The notes beneath the pieces are model-generated. The model worked only from the letters and a program-made list of their open reading frames with translations. It ran no database searches and had not been told where the DNA came from. The position numbers and the translations under genes are program-made. This document shows, piece after piece, positions 43,510 through 52,715 of a DNA stretch of 64,000 bases. Every line of letters starts with the position of its first letter. The first letter of the stretch is position 1. Source of the stretch: Forficula auricularia. Its lineage: Eukaryota; Arthropoda; Insecta; Dermaptera; Forficulidae. The DNA lies in contig JALMQS010000104.1 of NCBI GenBank assembly GCA_024734495.1, forward strand, positions 1,662,054-1,726,053. Reading direction: 5' to 3'.

Positions 43510-43699
43510 ATTTTTCATTATTTATTCCTTATTATCTCAGAAACTGTGTTGTAACTATGAATTAAAATTTTCTTAAAAAATGTATTAGTTATTGTCTAAT
43601 GTTGGTTTAGTTTTTTATACCAATGGTAAGAAGAGTTACTTAATTATAATTAAATATGTATATAAACTTTCTAGTGGTGTTAGACTAGGTAACTTGTTA

Positions 43700-43986
43700 A
43701 AACAAGTCTTCTGTTTTATCCCTCATTGAAGGGACTTATGAACGAGTACGTTCTTTATTGCTCTATATTCGTCGGCCATTCGTGATGCCCTTTGGCTGGT
43801 TGCGGAGGGATCGGTTTGGGATGCTCTGCTTGCCCTACTGTGCGCCCGAGCGGCCCGCCTTAGGGATCAGCATTTGAGGGCTGGCGAATTTATGGAAATA
43901 TGAACGAATACGATCGGCTGGATAAATGGGCATCTATGTTCCCAAGGCCAATAAAATAAAATAAAAATAAAAAATAAATAAATAAA
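43700..43986 (+). repeat. GC-rich retroposon-like tail
   Basis: A GC-richer segment (with CCCGAGCGGCCCGCC) ends GGCCAATAAAATAAAATAAA, an A-rich tail that could mark the 3' end of a LINE or SINE on the plus strand. Its frame (NEYDRLDKWASMF near the end) matches nothing I can name. It lies tail to tail with the minus-strand LINE beginning at 44004. Confidence 0.35.
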
Positions 43987-44003
43987 CTTTCCGATATCCC
44001 GTA

Positions 44004-44830
44004 TTTTTTTTTTTTTTTTTTTATAAAGATACTGATACAAGAAGAAGTTGCACCAAGAAGGTACAACCTCTGTAGTCCGTGATGGACCCTTGTAACGTGA
44101 AGATAAGGGGAGATTTAGTGATTGGGTAGAAGTCGAAGGTATCTGTGGATGCTGGTCTTGAAAGATTGAAGGTCATAAGTTGCTGGAAAGACGGTCGGGG
44201 GAAGAGAGTTCCAGTCTCTAGATGTCATAGGGATAAATGAATTGGCGAATGCGTTTGTTTGATTAGTATTCAGTTTAAGCGCGTAGGGGTGTTGAGTTTT
44301 AGAAAATCGTGTATTTCGCGCAAATGAAGCCCTTGGTGGGATTATCGATTTAATTTCGTCAGAACAAAAGCCATGGTAGTATCTATAAAAAAGGGAAAGG
44401 GCGGAGACAGATCTACGATGGGCTAGGGAGTCGAGAGTGTCAGTTAATGTAGGATCGCCTATCAGTCTGATAGCTCGTCTCTGAATTGCGTCCAGGGTTT
44501 CAAGAGAATACTTGGGGGCCCCTCTCCACAAATGCGAGCAATATTCAAGACAGGGGCGAATTTGAGCCTTGTATAATATAAGGAGTTGAGTGGGGGTGAA
44601 AAATCGTTTGGTTCGGAAAAGAAAGCCAAGCTTACATGCTGCAGCCTTTGCTACTGAGATAATATGGTCATTCCAAGAGAGGTCAGAACCTAAGGAGACA
44701 CCTAACAATGATATTTTATTACGAAATTTCAATGAGCTCGAATCAAAGGAAATGTCCGGAAGATTCCTATCTGCGCGCCTAGAAATTAGGCAGCATTGTG
44801 TTTTACCAGCATTAAAGTATAGTGCAATCT
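44004..44830 (-). mobile_element. 5'-truncated CR1/Jockey-type LINE, inverted
   Basis: Starts with a poly-T run (the reversed A tail), then a 3' UTR, then a minus-strand frame (44732..44115, extending in frame to about 44830). It encodes the reverse transcriptase C-terminal region: LGVSLGSDLSWNDHIISVAK, LILYKAQIRPCLEYCSHLWR, LDAIQRRAIRLIGDPTLTDT and IPMTSRDWNSLPPTVFPATY. The reading frame is intact. The sequence belongs to a different subfamily from the 40.9 and 58.5 kb copies, with a distinct 3' UTR (AAGGGTCCATCACGGACTAC). It lies inside the 43.2-45.4 kb foldback element. Confidence 0.87.
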
Positions 44831-45442
44831 AGGTATAAGAGTCTGAAAAACTCTATCTTTGGAATTTAATATCTCCGGAATTATATTGTTCATAAATTTC
44901 ATTTTGCCAGCATTCGATATAGAAGTATTAAATAATAACCTGTCTAAAATTCAAAAAAAAAAATCCTAAGAAAATCCATATAGTAAAACAACTACATTAA
45001 GAACTAGAAAATTTTAATTCATAGTTAGAACACAGTTCCTGTGATAATAATGAATAAATAATGAAAAATGCATAATGAAAAATTTATACTAAAAACAAGC
45101 TGGCAACAACATATTTATTTAACCTGAAATTTGGGTTAACTTTAGTAATTTTTTTGACGTTTTTTCGCTTCGGCCATTGTCACAACAGCTTTCAATCGTT
45201 TATTAAGAACTTTTTATTTTATAAATCTTCCTTTATAATGTACTTTATCTGACATTTCTATGATAAAATATATACAAGCTCGGAAAGTGTTGACAGATTT
45301 GTCAAACGAGCAGGGGATTGGCTAGTATTGGTACATAAACAGCAACAAGTTTTGGACTTATGAATTATGAATCCTTGTTGTCTGTTCTATATACTCTAGC
45401 ATTAACTTTTTGCTAGTATTGTCGCGAAACAACTACCTTAAG

Positions 45443-45641
45443 GTTTCGAGTAAAGTATTGTAATAGGCCTCGAAGCACGCGCGACTTCATAGGGTCCTCA
45501 GGTAAAGATTACGGAATCCATGATCTCAATCAAAGTCACAAATTGTAGTAATCATTTAGGTTGAATTTTAGCACGTGATGGTTTTGCCAACAATTACATG
45601 GGGGGTCGTAATCCATAGTTTGCCCACCACTGTTCTAGTGT
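45443..45641. repeat. Repeat fragment and hAT terminus beside the host exon
   Basis: 45443..45600 matches 34720..34880 (GGGTCCTCAGGTAA, TTTTAGCACGTG). At 45632 a hAT-type terminus begins on the minus strand: CAGTGGTGGGCAAACTATGG. The bases outside it, TTCTAGTG, fit the CTAG-centred target preference seen at other hAT ends here. The other end of this hAT was not found. The terminus is only about 40 bp from the splice donor of the Beat exon. Confidence 0.55.
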
Positions 45642-45672
45642 AGATGGCTAAAGGTGATTGCATTATACTTAC

Positions 45673-45878
45673 GAGAAGAGTGATTCCGGGAAATTTGAAA
45701 CTCTGGCTTGCCGGCGTATGATTGGGCATGTACCGGAAGAACTCATGCTCATCCTTATACCATTTAACGGAATAGAGGCTTTTCCCGCCAAGGGAATATT
45801 CGCAGGTCATTGTGACATCGTCGCGGACATCGGCCTGGGCCGGAACGCGAAGCGCTAGCATCTCCAAACCACCGGTAC
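45673..45878 (-). CDS. Beaten path (Beat)-like Ig-domain exon
   Basis: A 206-bp exon on the minus strand. The acceptor is TTTCTGTTTCAG directly before 45878 and the donor GTAAGT directly after 45673. It opens with two bases of a split codon and ends on a complete codon. The translation runs GGLEMLALRVPAQADVRDDV, then TMTCEYSLGGKSLYSVKWYK, DEHEFFRYMPNHTP and FKFPGITLL. The Cys in TCEY and the Trp in VKWYKD are the B- and C-strand residues of an immunoglobulin fold; L.VRVP...D.R....L.C.Y..GG..L.SVKWYKD..EFFRY is the hallmark of the first Ig domain of insect Beat proteins, secreted or membrane-linked axon-guidance molecules that bind Side-family receptors. The exon holding the second half of the domain (with the partner Cys) was not found and should lie at lower coordinates. 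Adjacent introns are full of transposons. Confidence 0.85.
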
Positions 45879-45919
45879 CTGAAACAGAAAGACAAGGGAA
45901 TACATATTAATCAGTAGAG

Positions 45920-46705
45920 ATTGTGGTGTTGGTGCAAGGTGAAACATCTTTAATAAAGATAAGACCAAATAAATATTTTATTTAATATGGATTTACTATG
46001 AGTTAAGGATACTGGGTCACTTATTTCACATTAAAATTAAAAAATTAAAAGATATAAAACATTTAGCTTCCCACAGACAATTAATAAGAAACCAGCCCAT
46101 AAATCCAGATTCCACTTCCGCATTTGCTAATCATCTATATGCTTTAGACCATGTACCTTGACCTTCTAACCCCTCCCCTATTCATTTCGAAAGAAAAGGA
46201 TTAAGACTGGATCTTCTTGAATCCACGGAAATAAAATATGCCTTGTCGAATGATGAAAATATTATCAACAATCAACTAGATGTAAAAATAAATATAATAA
46301 TTGATCTTTTAATATCCAAATGAAAAAATCATCCCCAACCCAGAGACATAAGTCAACGACCTTACTAACTTGCCTTTCACCCAAACAATCCTATGTAAAT
46401 AAAGGTCAACCTGATATTCTTTCTTAACAATAGCTTAAGAGAAAGCGTCCTTTTAAAATAATTTTATAAATTCTGTCTCTCTGTTCAATAAACACATATA
46501 TAGCCTGTTATTCAATAAGTTAAATTAGTTACTTTCTATATTTCCTGAAGATGGGTTGATAGCCCGAAATATATATATTGAAAAAGAAAAAAAATTTTAT
46601 ATCTTTTAATTTTTTAATTTTAATGTGAAATAAGTGACCCAGTATCCTTAACTCATAGTAAATCCATATTAAATAAAATATTTATTTACTCTTATCTTTA
46701 GGAAT
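45920..46705 (+). mobile_element. Penelope-like element remnant with inverted terminal repeats
   Basis: Arms at 45948..46060 and 46594..46703 are inverted copies (GTGACCCAGTATCCTTAACT and its mirrored form). Between them are a GIY-YIG-type endonuclease C-terminus (46072..46323) and, just before the right arm, a hammerhead-like motif (46545..46569: CTGAAGA, one base, a GGG...CCC stem, GAAAT). Outside the left arm is GTGTTGGTGCAAGGTGAAAC, a block also found at 2.8 and 48.56 kb. Terminal repeats, hammerhead motifs and a GIY-YIG domain together are typical of Penelope-like retroelements. The reverse transcriptase is missing. Confidence 0.7.
46072..46323 (+). pseudogene. Penelope-type GIY-YIG endonuclease C-terminus
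   Basis: The frame reads SAFANHLYALDHVP, one in-frame TGA (46159..46161), then IHFERKGLRLDLLESTEIKY, NDENIINNQLDV and a stop. This is the order of the C-terminal part of the GIY-YIG endonuclease in Penelope-like elements: an (S)AFA.H....H segment, then a Glu-containing LLE..EI helix (the metal-binding Glu) and a closing NEQL-like motif, here NNQL. The GIY-YIG signature itself and the reverse transcriptase upstream are absent. It is inactive. Confidence 0.7.
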
Positions 46706-47454
46706 ACATATTAGAAACATATAAGAGCATTGTCTGTTATTTAGACTAGAATATTGAATATTTAAAACTATAGTAATGATTAATTAAAGTTAGTGAGGTA
46801 TTAACTCGTTGGAGCAAATACTTTGTAAGCACACTTAGTCTAGACCAGTGTTCTTCAACCTGGGTTCCCCGGAACCCCGGGGTTCCACTTAAACGCTTTA
46901 GGGGCTCCGCAAATCAATGTTAAAATTTGAACTATAATAAAAAGTGCCTGAGCCACCGAGCGATGCTCGGTAACTTTTTGCCTCTAAATAGCTTAAGTTT
47001 CAAATTTCAAGGCTCTGCGACTTACCGAAGACGATATATGAATGATTAAAATATTTATTTTACGACACTCCTAATTTATGGTACATTCCCTTCCTTTATT
47101 TCAATCGGAATAAAGTCAATACACGACTAATAACTAATGATACTTCATAAGTACACCAATTTTAAACAAAATCGTTAGTTCAGTTTTTGAGAAAATAAAA
47201 AAAAAATCGAAAAATCTTTCATGTAAATGTCCACTTACGTTGTTCCGATTTCGACCAAAAGCTTGCTGTACTCCTTCTAGCCTATATCGAGCTTAAGTTT
47301 TGAATTTCGTAGCTCTGAGACTTATGGTTGTGAAACGCAGGGGGGGGGGGTAAATTCTTACTTACGTAAACATCAATTTCCGCTTTTCTTTATAAATTAA
47401 ACTTAACTAAAGGGAATTATAATATACTTTAATTATCAGATTGATTTTGAGAAT

Positions 47455-48456
47455 TTCTTATTTTATATTTATATATATAAAATTAAGTTTTTGTCTGTAG
47501 ATTGGTCCAAATGAGGCCAAATTTTGATTGCACACGTTTCAAGCAAAGTTATGAACGAAAACACCCGGAACGAAATTCCTGTCTGTCTGTCTGTCTGTCT
47601 ATCTGTCTGTATGTCTGTATGTTTCCGTCGTTTCCGAAAAGTTGCTCACGATTCACGTCAAAACAAACGGCTGAAGTGATTATTATGGAATTTCATATTT
47701 ACATCAAATGTCGTCTAACTTACGTTTTTAGCTATATAACGTTTTGATATTTTGACCCCAGAAAGGGGTTTGGAGGTGCGCACGAATGAAAATTATCAAA
47801 TAACTCCTAAACTATTAACTCTACGGCAAATTTTATTATGAGCAAAGTTGTAGGGGATGTGATTTCTGACAACTTTTGTTTAAAAAAATTCCCCCCAAAA
47901 CTACATAAAAAGGGGGAGGGGCAAAATATGAAAATTCTTGCTCTTTGACCAAACTCAACCAAATTTTGTATACATAATCTGTGGGTCACTCGAAGGCTAG
48001 AAATAAAAAAACTGCGTGCGGGGGGCTTAGATGAGGGTCCAGAGACGTAGTGGGGTCTGGGGTTGTTGTGGGGTGGGGCGGGGTGGAGGGCACGGAGTGG
48101 GGTGGTGCAGTGAGGGTTCAGGTGAGGATCCAAAGGCTTAGTGGGGTGGTGCGGGATGGGTGGGTGGGGTGCGGAGCGGAGAGCTCGGGGGTGGGGGTGG
48201 GGTAGTGCAAGGTGGAGTCGGGGTTCAGGTGAGGGTCCAGAGGCATAGTGGTGTAGTGCGGGAGCTGGGGTTTGGGGTGGTGGGTGTGGGCGGTAGTTGG
48301 GCACGGGTGCATGGTGCGGTGGGTGGGAGGTGCTGAGCGTGGTTAGGGGTGGTGGTGGGTGGGAGTGGGGTATGAGGGTGGGGTTTGTGAATTAGAGGTC
48401 CAGGGTCGTGCCCCCAGGCTAGCAAGAGGGCCGCCGAAGGCAGGCCTTGCAGCTAG
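47455..48456 (+). mobile_element. Helitron-like element with G-rich interior
   Basis: The right end has the canonical Helitron layout: a hairpin GGCCGCCGAAGGCAGGCC (48429..48446), six bases, then CTAG (48453..48456) followed by T. The left end is placed at the TTATATATATAAAATTAAGT block because such a start followed by TTTTTGTCTG is usual for this class, but the exact 5' base is uncertain. The interior has a CTGTCTGTCTG microsatellite, a single GTATACATAATCTGTGGG unit like those in family A, and 400 bp of G-rich sequence (48000..48420). No Rep/helicase is encoded. The long minus-strand proline/histidine-rich frames across the G-rich tract reflect composition only. Confidence 0.65.
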
Positions 48457-48499
48457 TATTGATTAAATTTCTGAGGATATTAATTCTCATTTAAATAGG

Positions 48500-48730
48500 T
48501 GTTGTTTTTTTTATTTTTTTGACAAAAATAACACATAAACTTTTAAGGAGTTTGGTGTTGGTTCTAGGTGAAACATTTTAATATAATAATAAATCTTGAG
48601 CAAGATAAGAGGTAGGTTTTTTGTGAAACCTACCTCGTATCTTGCTCAAGTTTTATTATTATAAAAATAACACAGGTTATAATTTATTGTTACTACGTTT
48701 CGGCATTTACAATTATGTCATCTTGAGTCT
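48500..48730 (-). repeat. Penelope-like terminal fragment with hammerhead-like motif
   Basis: Contains GGTGTTGGTTCTAGGTGAAAC (48548..), a short palindrome around 48600..48655 with AAACCTACCTCGTATCTTG, and on the minus strand (48727..48697) a CAAGATGACA...CCGAAACGTA motif like those at the other loci, though its stem is weak. Confidence 0.5.
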
Positions 48731-49194
48731 AAAAATACACATGTCAAGTTAAAATACACGATTACAACATCCTCTCACAGACTTCACATTATTCTTAACT
48801 GACATTCAATCAGTCAGTTTCAAATCAACATACCTAGCTTGGAACAATCTCAGATAGAACAAACCAATTACATTGAAATCATCACATGTACATGTTCATA
48901 TATTATTTTATTTTACAATTATTGTTACAATTATCTTTAATAATTTTATTCCAAACATATACATTTTAAGTTTGACTTTATTTTTATTCCTAAGTATCAT
49001 GAAATCTAAAAAAGATATTTGAAAATTTTTTAATTTGACTTTTGTGACATCACAATTTTTAAGATCTCTAGGCCCCCCTGTCACATTTTGTCAGAAATCT
49101 TTAATGCCCACTCCTCCCCTTACTGTGTAACGTAATTTATACATGCCCCCTTGTTCATAATATGTAAAAAGTATTATGACCGCACCCCCCACCC
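48731..49194. other. Unannotated AT-rich DNA
   Basis: Nothing recognised except short C-rich tracts near 49070..49190. Confidence 0.45.
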
Positions 49195-49285
49195 CAAAAA
49201 AAAATCAAATCTGGCTGTGAAGGGTTCCATAAAAAAGTTCCGCGGGATGACAAATGTTGAAGACTATAGAACATGTTTTCTAGAC

Positions 49286-49691
49286 ACTAGGATATCATTT
49301 AGACATCTTACAGACAATAAGAGTTGAATAAGACATTTTCTAGAGCTGGCCAGAGCTCCCTGGGCTCCGTGGTGGGTTTTAACTTAATAATTCCTAATTT
49401 TAATAAGTTTCATTTGTCATTAACTATTATTGAGTTTTAAAATTAAAAAAATCACTTCAGCGACGTCTCGTAAGCCGATTATTAATAATTTTGAAATATT
49501 TTCGTTTTTGCTTTAGTTTTTATATCATTCTAAAATTATTTTAGAGTTCAATTCAAGCCTCCGCCACGAACGGTCGCACTCTGATCCGCTCTCTCAATAG
49601 TTTTGATTTTTGGAGCCTCTTGTTTTATTTATTGTTTTTTATACTTAGTAAATACTAAATAATTATTGAGTGTTAAACTTAATAAATCATA
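49286..49691. other. Repeat fragment and probable LINE 5' leader
   Basis: 49380..49450 carries the CATTTGTCATTAACTATTAT-type block seen at 12.5 and 19.1 kb. About 49555..49691 is probably the 5' untranslated leader of the LINE that follows, containing CCTCCGCCACGAACGGTCGC. The exact 5' end of the LINE is not defined. Confidence 0.4.
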
Positions 49692-51106
49692 ATGAGTGAT
49701 GGAGGGGTCCCGGAGGGTCCGGGCCCCCCTGAGCCTACACATATTAACCTTGATGTTGAAATGACCACCCAGTCATTTGAACCTGAATTATAGCTAAGTA
49801 ACACCTCAGTTAATAGTCAGGAACATATTGACCTGGGGTCTAATGAACCAAGCAGTCAACAACAGCGAAGCGAAATTAATCCTTCAATCAAAGTAAAAAT
49901 TTCGATTAACAAGTATTCAAGAATCGACCATTGGCCTTTTTATGTGTTTGTTGAAAACATAACAAATAATAAAGAAAAGATACATCCCATGAAAGTAGGG
50001 AGGCTTATTTATAAGGAGCTGTCTCGATACAAATTATCTATTAAAAATAATTCTATAGTAAATAGAAATAAAATTAAAATAGAAATGAATTCTAGTGATA
50101 ATGCAAATAGACTTATAACTAAACAAAAATTAATAGATAACAATTATTCAGCGTATATTCCAAAATATTTTACCACGAAAAGTGGTATTGTAAAAAATAT
50201 ACCAACTGATATAACGATAGATGAAATGAAAAATGATATCATCTCCCCGTTTCCCATCTCTGACATCTTTAGATTTAACAAAAAAGGAGACAAAAACTCT
50301 CCCATAGAGACAGTCAAGTCGACATTTGTTTCGCAAACGCTCCCAGATTATATTTATCTACATGGAGTAAGGGTGAAGGTAATTCCCTTCATACCAGCGA
50401 CTATCCAATGTGGAAATTGTATAGCCTATCACCATAAGAGGGAAAATTGCCGTAGAGGCCCTAAATGCACAGGTTGTGGAGAAAACCTCCCCTTAGACCT
50501 ATGCAACTCAAATGCAGAGCCCCGATGTTTATTTTGTAAGGGTAATCCCTTAGCAACTAACCACGAATTATGCCCCGAGTATACTAAACAGAAAAAAATA
50601 AAGGAGGTAATGACTCTTTACAATTTAACTTATAGAGAAGCGTCTCATAATTTTTCCAAAAAATCATTTGCCAATATCTCGGCTACTCCATCTCTTATAA
50701 ATGACACAATTAATTTTCCTCATTTAAACAAATATGATGCAACTCAAGTGACCAAAAGGAAAAAATTTGATTCAGACTCTGACAAAGAAGAGTCGACATC
50801 ACAAAAAAAAATTATACAATCAACGTGCCCAGAAAAATTAAGCCTCGGCCTAACTATAATAGATCCCAACAAATACAGCTACCGAAAGCATTACAACTTA
50901 ATTCCACCCCAATTACTTTCAACCCTCACACACAAGGGAACACTATGTTTTCTCAAACTAGTGAAAATATAAATAATAATTCGATTATAAATAATCTCTC
51001 AGAAATTATACTGGAAATAATCGAAAAAGTTCAAAATAATCCTAATATTGAAAAAGAGAATTTAATAAATATAATTTCAAGAAATATATTAGAGAAATAT
51101 AAATAA
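49692..51106 (+). pseudogene. LINE ORF1 (gag-like zinc-knuckle protein), one stop and one frameshift
   Basis: Starts MSDGGVPEGPGPPEP and would give about 470 residues. An in-frame TAG lies at codon 34 (49791..49793) and an apparent one-base frameshift near 50825, after which the other frame (PRKIKPRPNYNRSQQIQLPK to NIISRNILEKYK) continues naturally to 51106. The centre has a cysteine-rich nucleic-acid-binding region with CGNCIAYHHKRENC, CTGCGENLPLDLC and CLFCKG...HELCPEY (retroviral-type CCHC-like knuckles), followed by KIKEVMTLYNLTYREA, typical of ORF1 of I/Jockey/R1-type LINEs. It sits just upstream of ORF2 in the same orientation. ORF1 proteins coat the LINE RNA as nucleic-acid chaperones. 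Confidence 0.8.
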
Positions 51107-51252
51107 AATTTATATTTCTTAATAGTTTAATAATAATACACTTTTTAATATAAATATATTTATATACCTATAAAGCCAATTCTAAAATGCCTTTATAATT
51201 ATTTGCAAATAATAATTTAAATAAATAATTTTTTTTTTCTTTTTTCAAATAA

Positions 51253-51881
51253 ATGGCTTATAATATTATACAATGGAACGCAAGATCTCTTCACAATAAA
51301 AAAAGGCATTTGAACGATTAATCAACCAAGATAATATTGACATTATCATGATATCTGAAAGTTGGTTTAAGCCAGAATATAATTATCATTTTAAAAACTA
51401 TAATATTATTCGTAGCGATCGACCAAATGGAAAGGGTGGAGTTGCAATTATAAAAAATAAAAAAATTAAATTTAAAGAAATAAATATTAATAGAAATAAT
51501 ATAAAATACGAAGTGTGCGCAATCAAAGTATCATTAACTATCAATATTCAAGTAAATATAATTTCATTATATCCACCACCTAAAACCACTATTAATTATA
51601 ACATTTGGAGAAATTTGCTGGACCAATTCCAAGGGCCTATTTTATTAGGAGGTGATTTTAATACCCACGTTTACAGTACGGGATGTAATTACCAAGATTC
51701 AGCTGGAATCATTTTAAACAATAATATCAACCAAGACGAATTTATTATTTTAAATAACGGACAGAATACGATGATTCCAAGAATAAATAGGACTTCATCT
51801 CCGCTGGACGTATCTTTGGCAACTTCGGGTATAATGGACTTAATAGAATGGAATGTCCTTGAAGACCCAATGGGATCAGAC
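51253..51881 (+). pseudogene. LINE ORF2, APE-type endonuclease, cut by gap
   Basis: Starts MAYNIIQWNARSLHNKK, then has a one-base loss in an A run (~51300) and continues in the frame from 51348. Endonuclease signatures appear in order: QWNARS (Asn), MISESW (Glu), GGVAII, SLYPPP, LLGGDFNTH (Asp/Asn) and SPLDVSLA. It ends in GSD exactly where the gap begins, so the final catalytic His should have been the next residue. The reverse transcriptase lies in or beyond the gap. Composition is AT-rich with many Asn and Ile, like ORF1. Related to I/Jockey-group LINEs; distinct from the truncated LINEs at 40.9 and 58.5 kb. Confidence 0.82.
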
Positions 51882-51981
51882 NNNNNNNNNNNNNNNNNNN
51901 NNNNNNNNNNNNNNNNNNNNNNNNNNNNNNNNNNNNNNNNNNNNNNNNNNNNNNNNNNNNNNNNNNNNNNNNNNNNNNNNN
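51882..51981. other. Assembly gap (100 N)
   Basis: Exactly 100 N inside LINE ORF2. Reading frames shown across it are artefacts. Confidence 0.99.

Positions 51982-52044
<63 letters not shown>
51982..52044. repeat. (AT)n microsatellite at gap edge
   Basis: About 31 AT dinucleotides start immediately after the gap. They continue into a repeat block (52046..52200) with GCATCAAGCAGAGGACAACC and CTGCTACTCTCGGCAAA, related to 61735..61800 and to 14075..14095. Confidence 0.9.
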
Positions 52045-52045
<1 letters not shown>

Positions 52046-52200
52046 CAAATAAATAATATATATACAGATATATCATCTCGATATATATGTGTGTATGTTT
52101 ATTTGCATCAAGCAGAGGACAACCTCTTTGTTTCTCTTTGTGAATCAACAACTCTGCTACTCTCGGCAAAACAAAAACTTTTCAATGTAAGAGGGTTTAT

Positions 52201-52479
52201 CTGAAGGTTTTGGGAATCTATGGTGAACTTTCGTGTAATACACTAGTGTGGATAATTTTTTTGAAAAAATTAAAATTTCATAGTGATTTTACTTTTTTAG
52301 CAAGGCGATGGGAAAAGATGAAACTAGAGAATAAATTGTGATTTCAAAAAACTGCATAAATAATTGGCATTTTACAATTTGTTTTTTATATGTCAGCATT
52401 TTTTCCTCAAAAATTAGAAAAAATTAATGGGAGGGATAGAGGAGTAAAAATGCAAAATAGCCCCGGGCTTCCAAAACCC
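52201..52479. other. Unannotated
   Basis: AT-rich, nothing recognised. Confidence 0.45.
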
Positions 52480-52715
52480 TTAGTTTTCTACTGTAGTGGG
52501 AATAAAATAATTAACGAATGAGTTGGTTCTATTTGTTTCCAATTTGACCGCGAAAGGGTGTTGAGTGATTGCGAATCGTGTATTACATGCAACCGTTGCT
52601 TTTAGAGAAATTATTGATTTTATTTCATCAAAGCACATGCCATGATAGCATCTATATAAAAGAGAAAGGCCGGAAACGATTCTTCGATAAGCCAGAGAAT
52701 CAAGGAAGTTTTTAT
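52480..52715 (-). pseudogene. Decayed LINE reverse-transcriptase C-terminus
   Basis: On the minus strand the frame reads FLDSLAYRRIVSGLSLLYRC, YHGMCFDEIKSII and TRFAITQHPFAVKLETNRTN, matching the C-terminal region of the LINEs at 41.3 and 44.3 kb. No 3' UTR or tail follows, so both ends are lost. The N-terminal 40 residues of the longer open frame up to 52833 are unrelated. Confidence 0.75.

Larger units (their letters stand above)
43156..45441. mobile_element. Foldback element with ~430-bp arms
   Basis: The left arm (43156..43590) and right arm (about 44975..45441) are inverted copies with the outer ends AAGGTAGTTGTTTGGCGACA and its mirrored variant. Each arm carries the start of a short frame; in the left arm it begins MSDIVHYKGRFIEQKVLNKR and runs to 43509. 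The arm frame resembles the N-terminal KGRF segment of some uncharacterised arthropod transposon proteins, but that is a weak recollection. Between the arms lie a GC-rich block (43700..43960) and a reversed LINE. Confidence 0.65.
46846..49277. mobile_element. Possible old hAT element, nested by other repeats
   Basis: The left end at 46846 is CAGTGTTCTTCAACCTGGGT followed by a GGTTCC-rich palindrome. The right end near 49200..49272 has GAAGGGTTCC, CCGCGGGATGAC and TGTTGAAGACTATAG, mirrored in style but with an internal insertion. Bases outside the left end are GTCTAGAC, and TTCTAGAC occurs at 49278..49285, so a slightly decayed 8-bp duplication is possible. Between the ends lie repeats of the 37.26-kb family (46960..47350) and a Helitron-like element. 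No transposase seen. Confidence 0.4.

Noticed and set aside
47807..48425. Long proline/histidine-rich frames on the minus strand
   Set aside because: They are produced by the G-rich simple sequence in all three frames and have no start context or domain.
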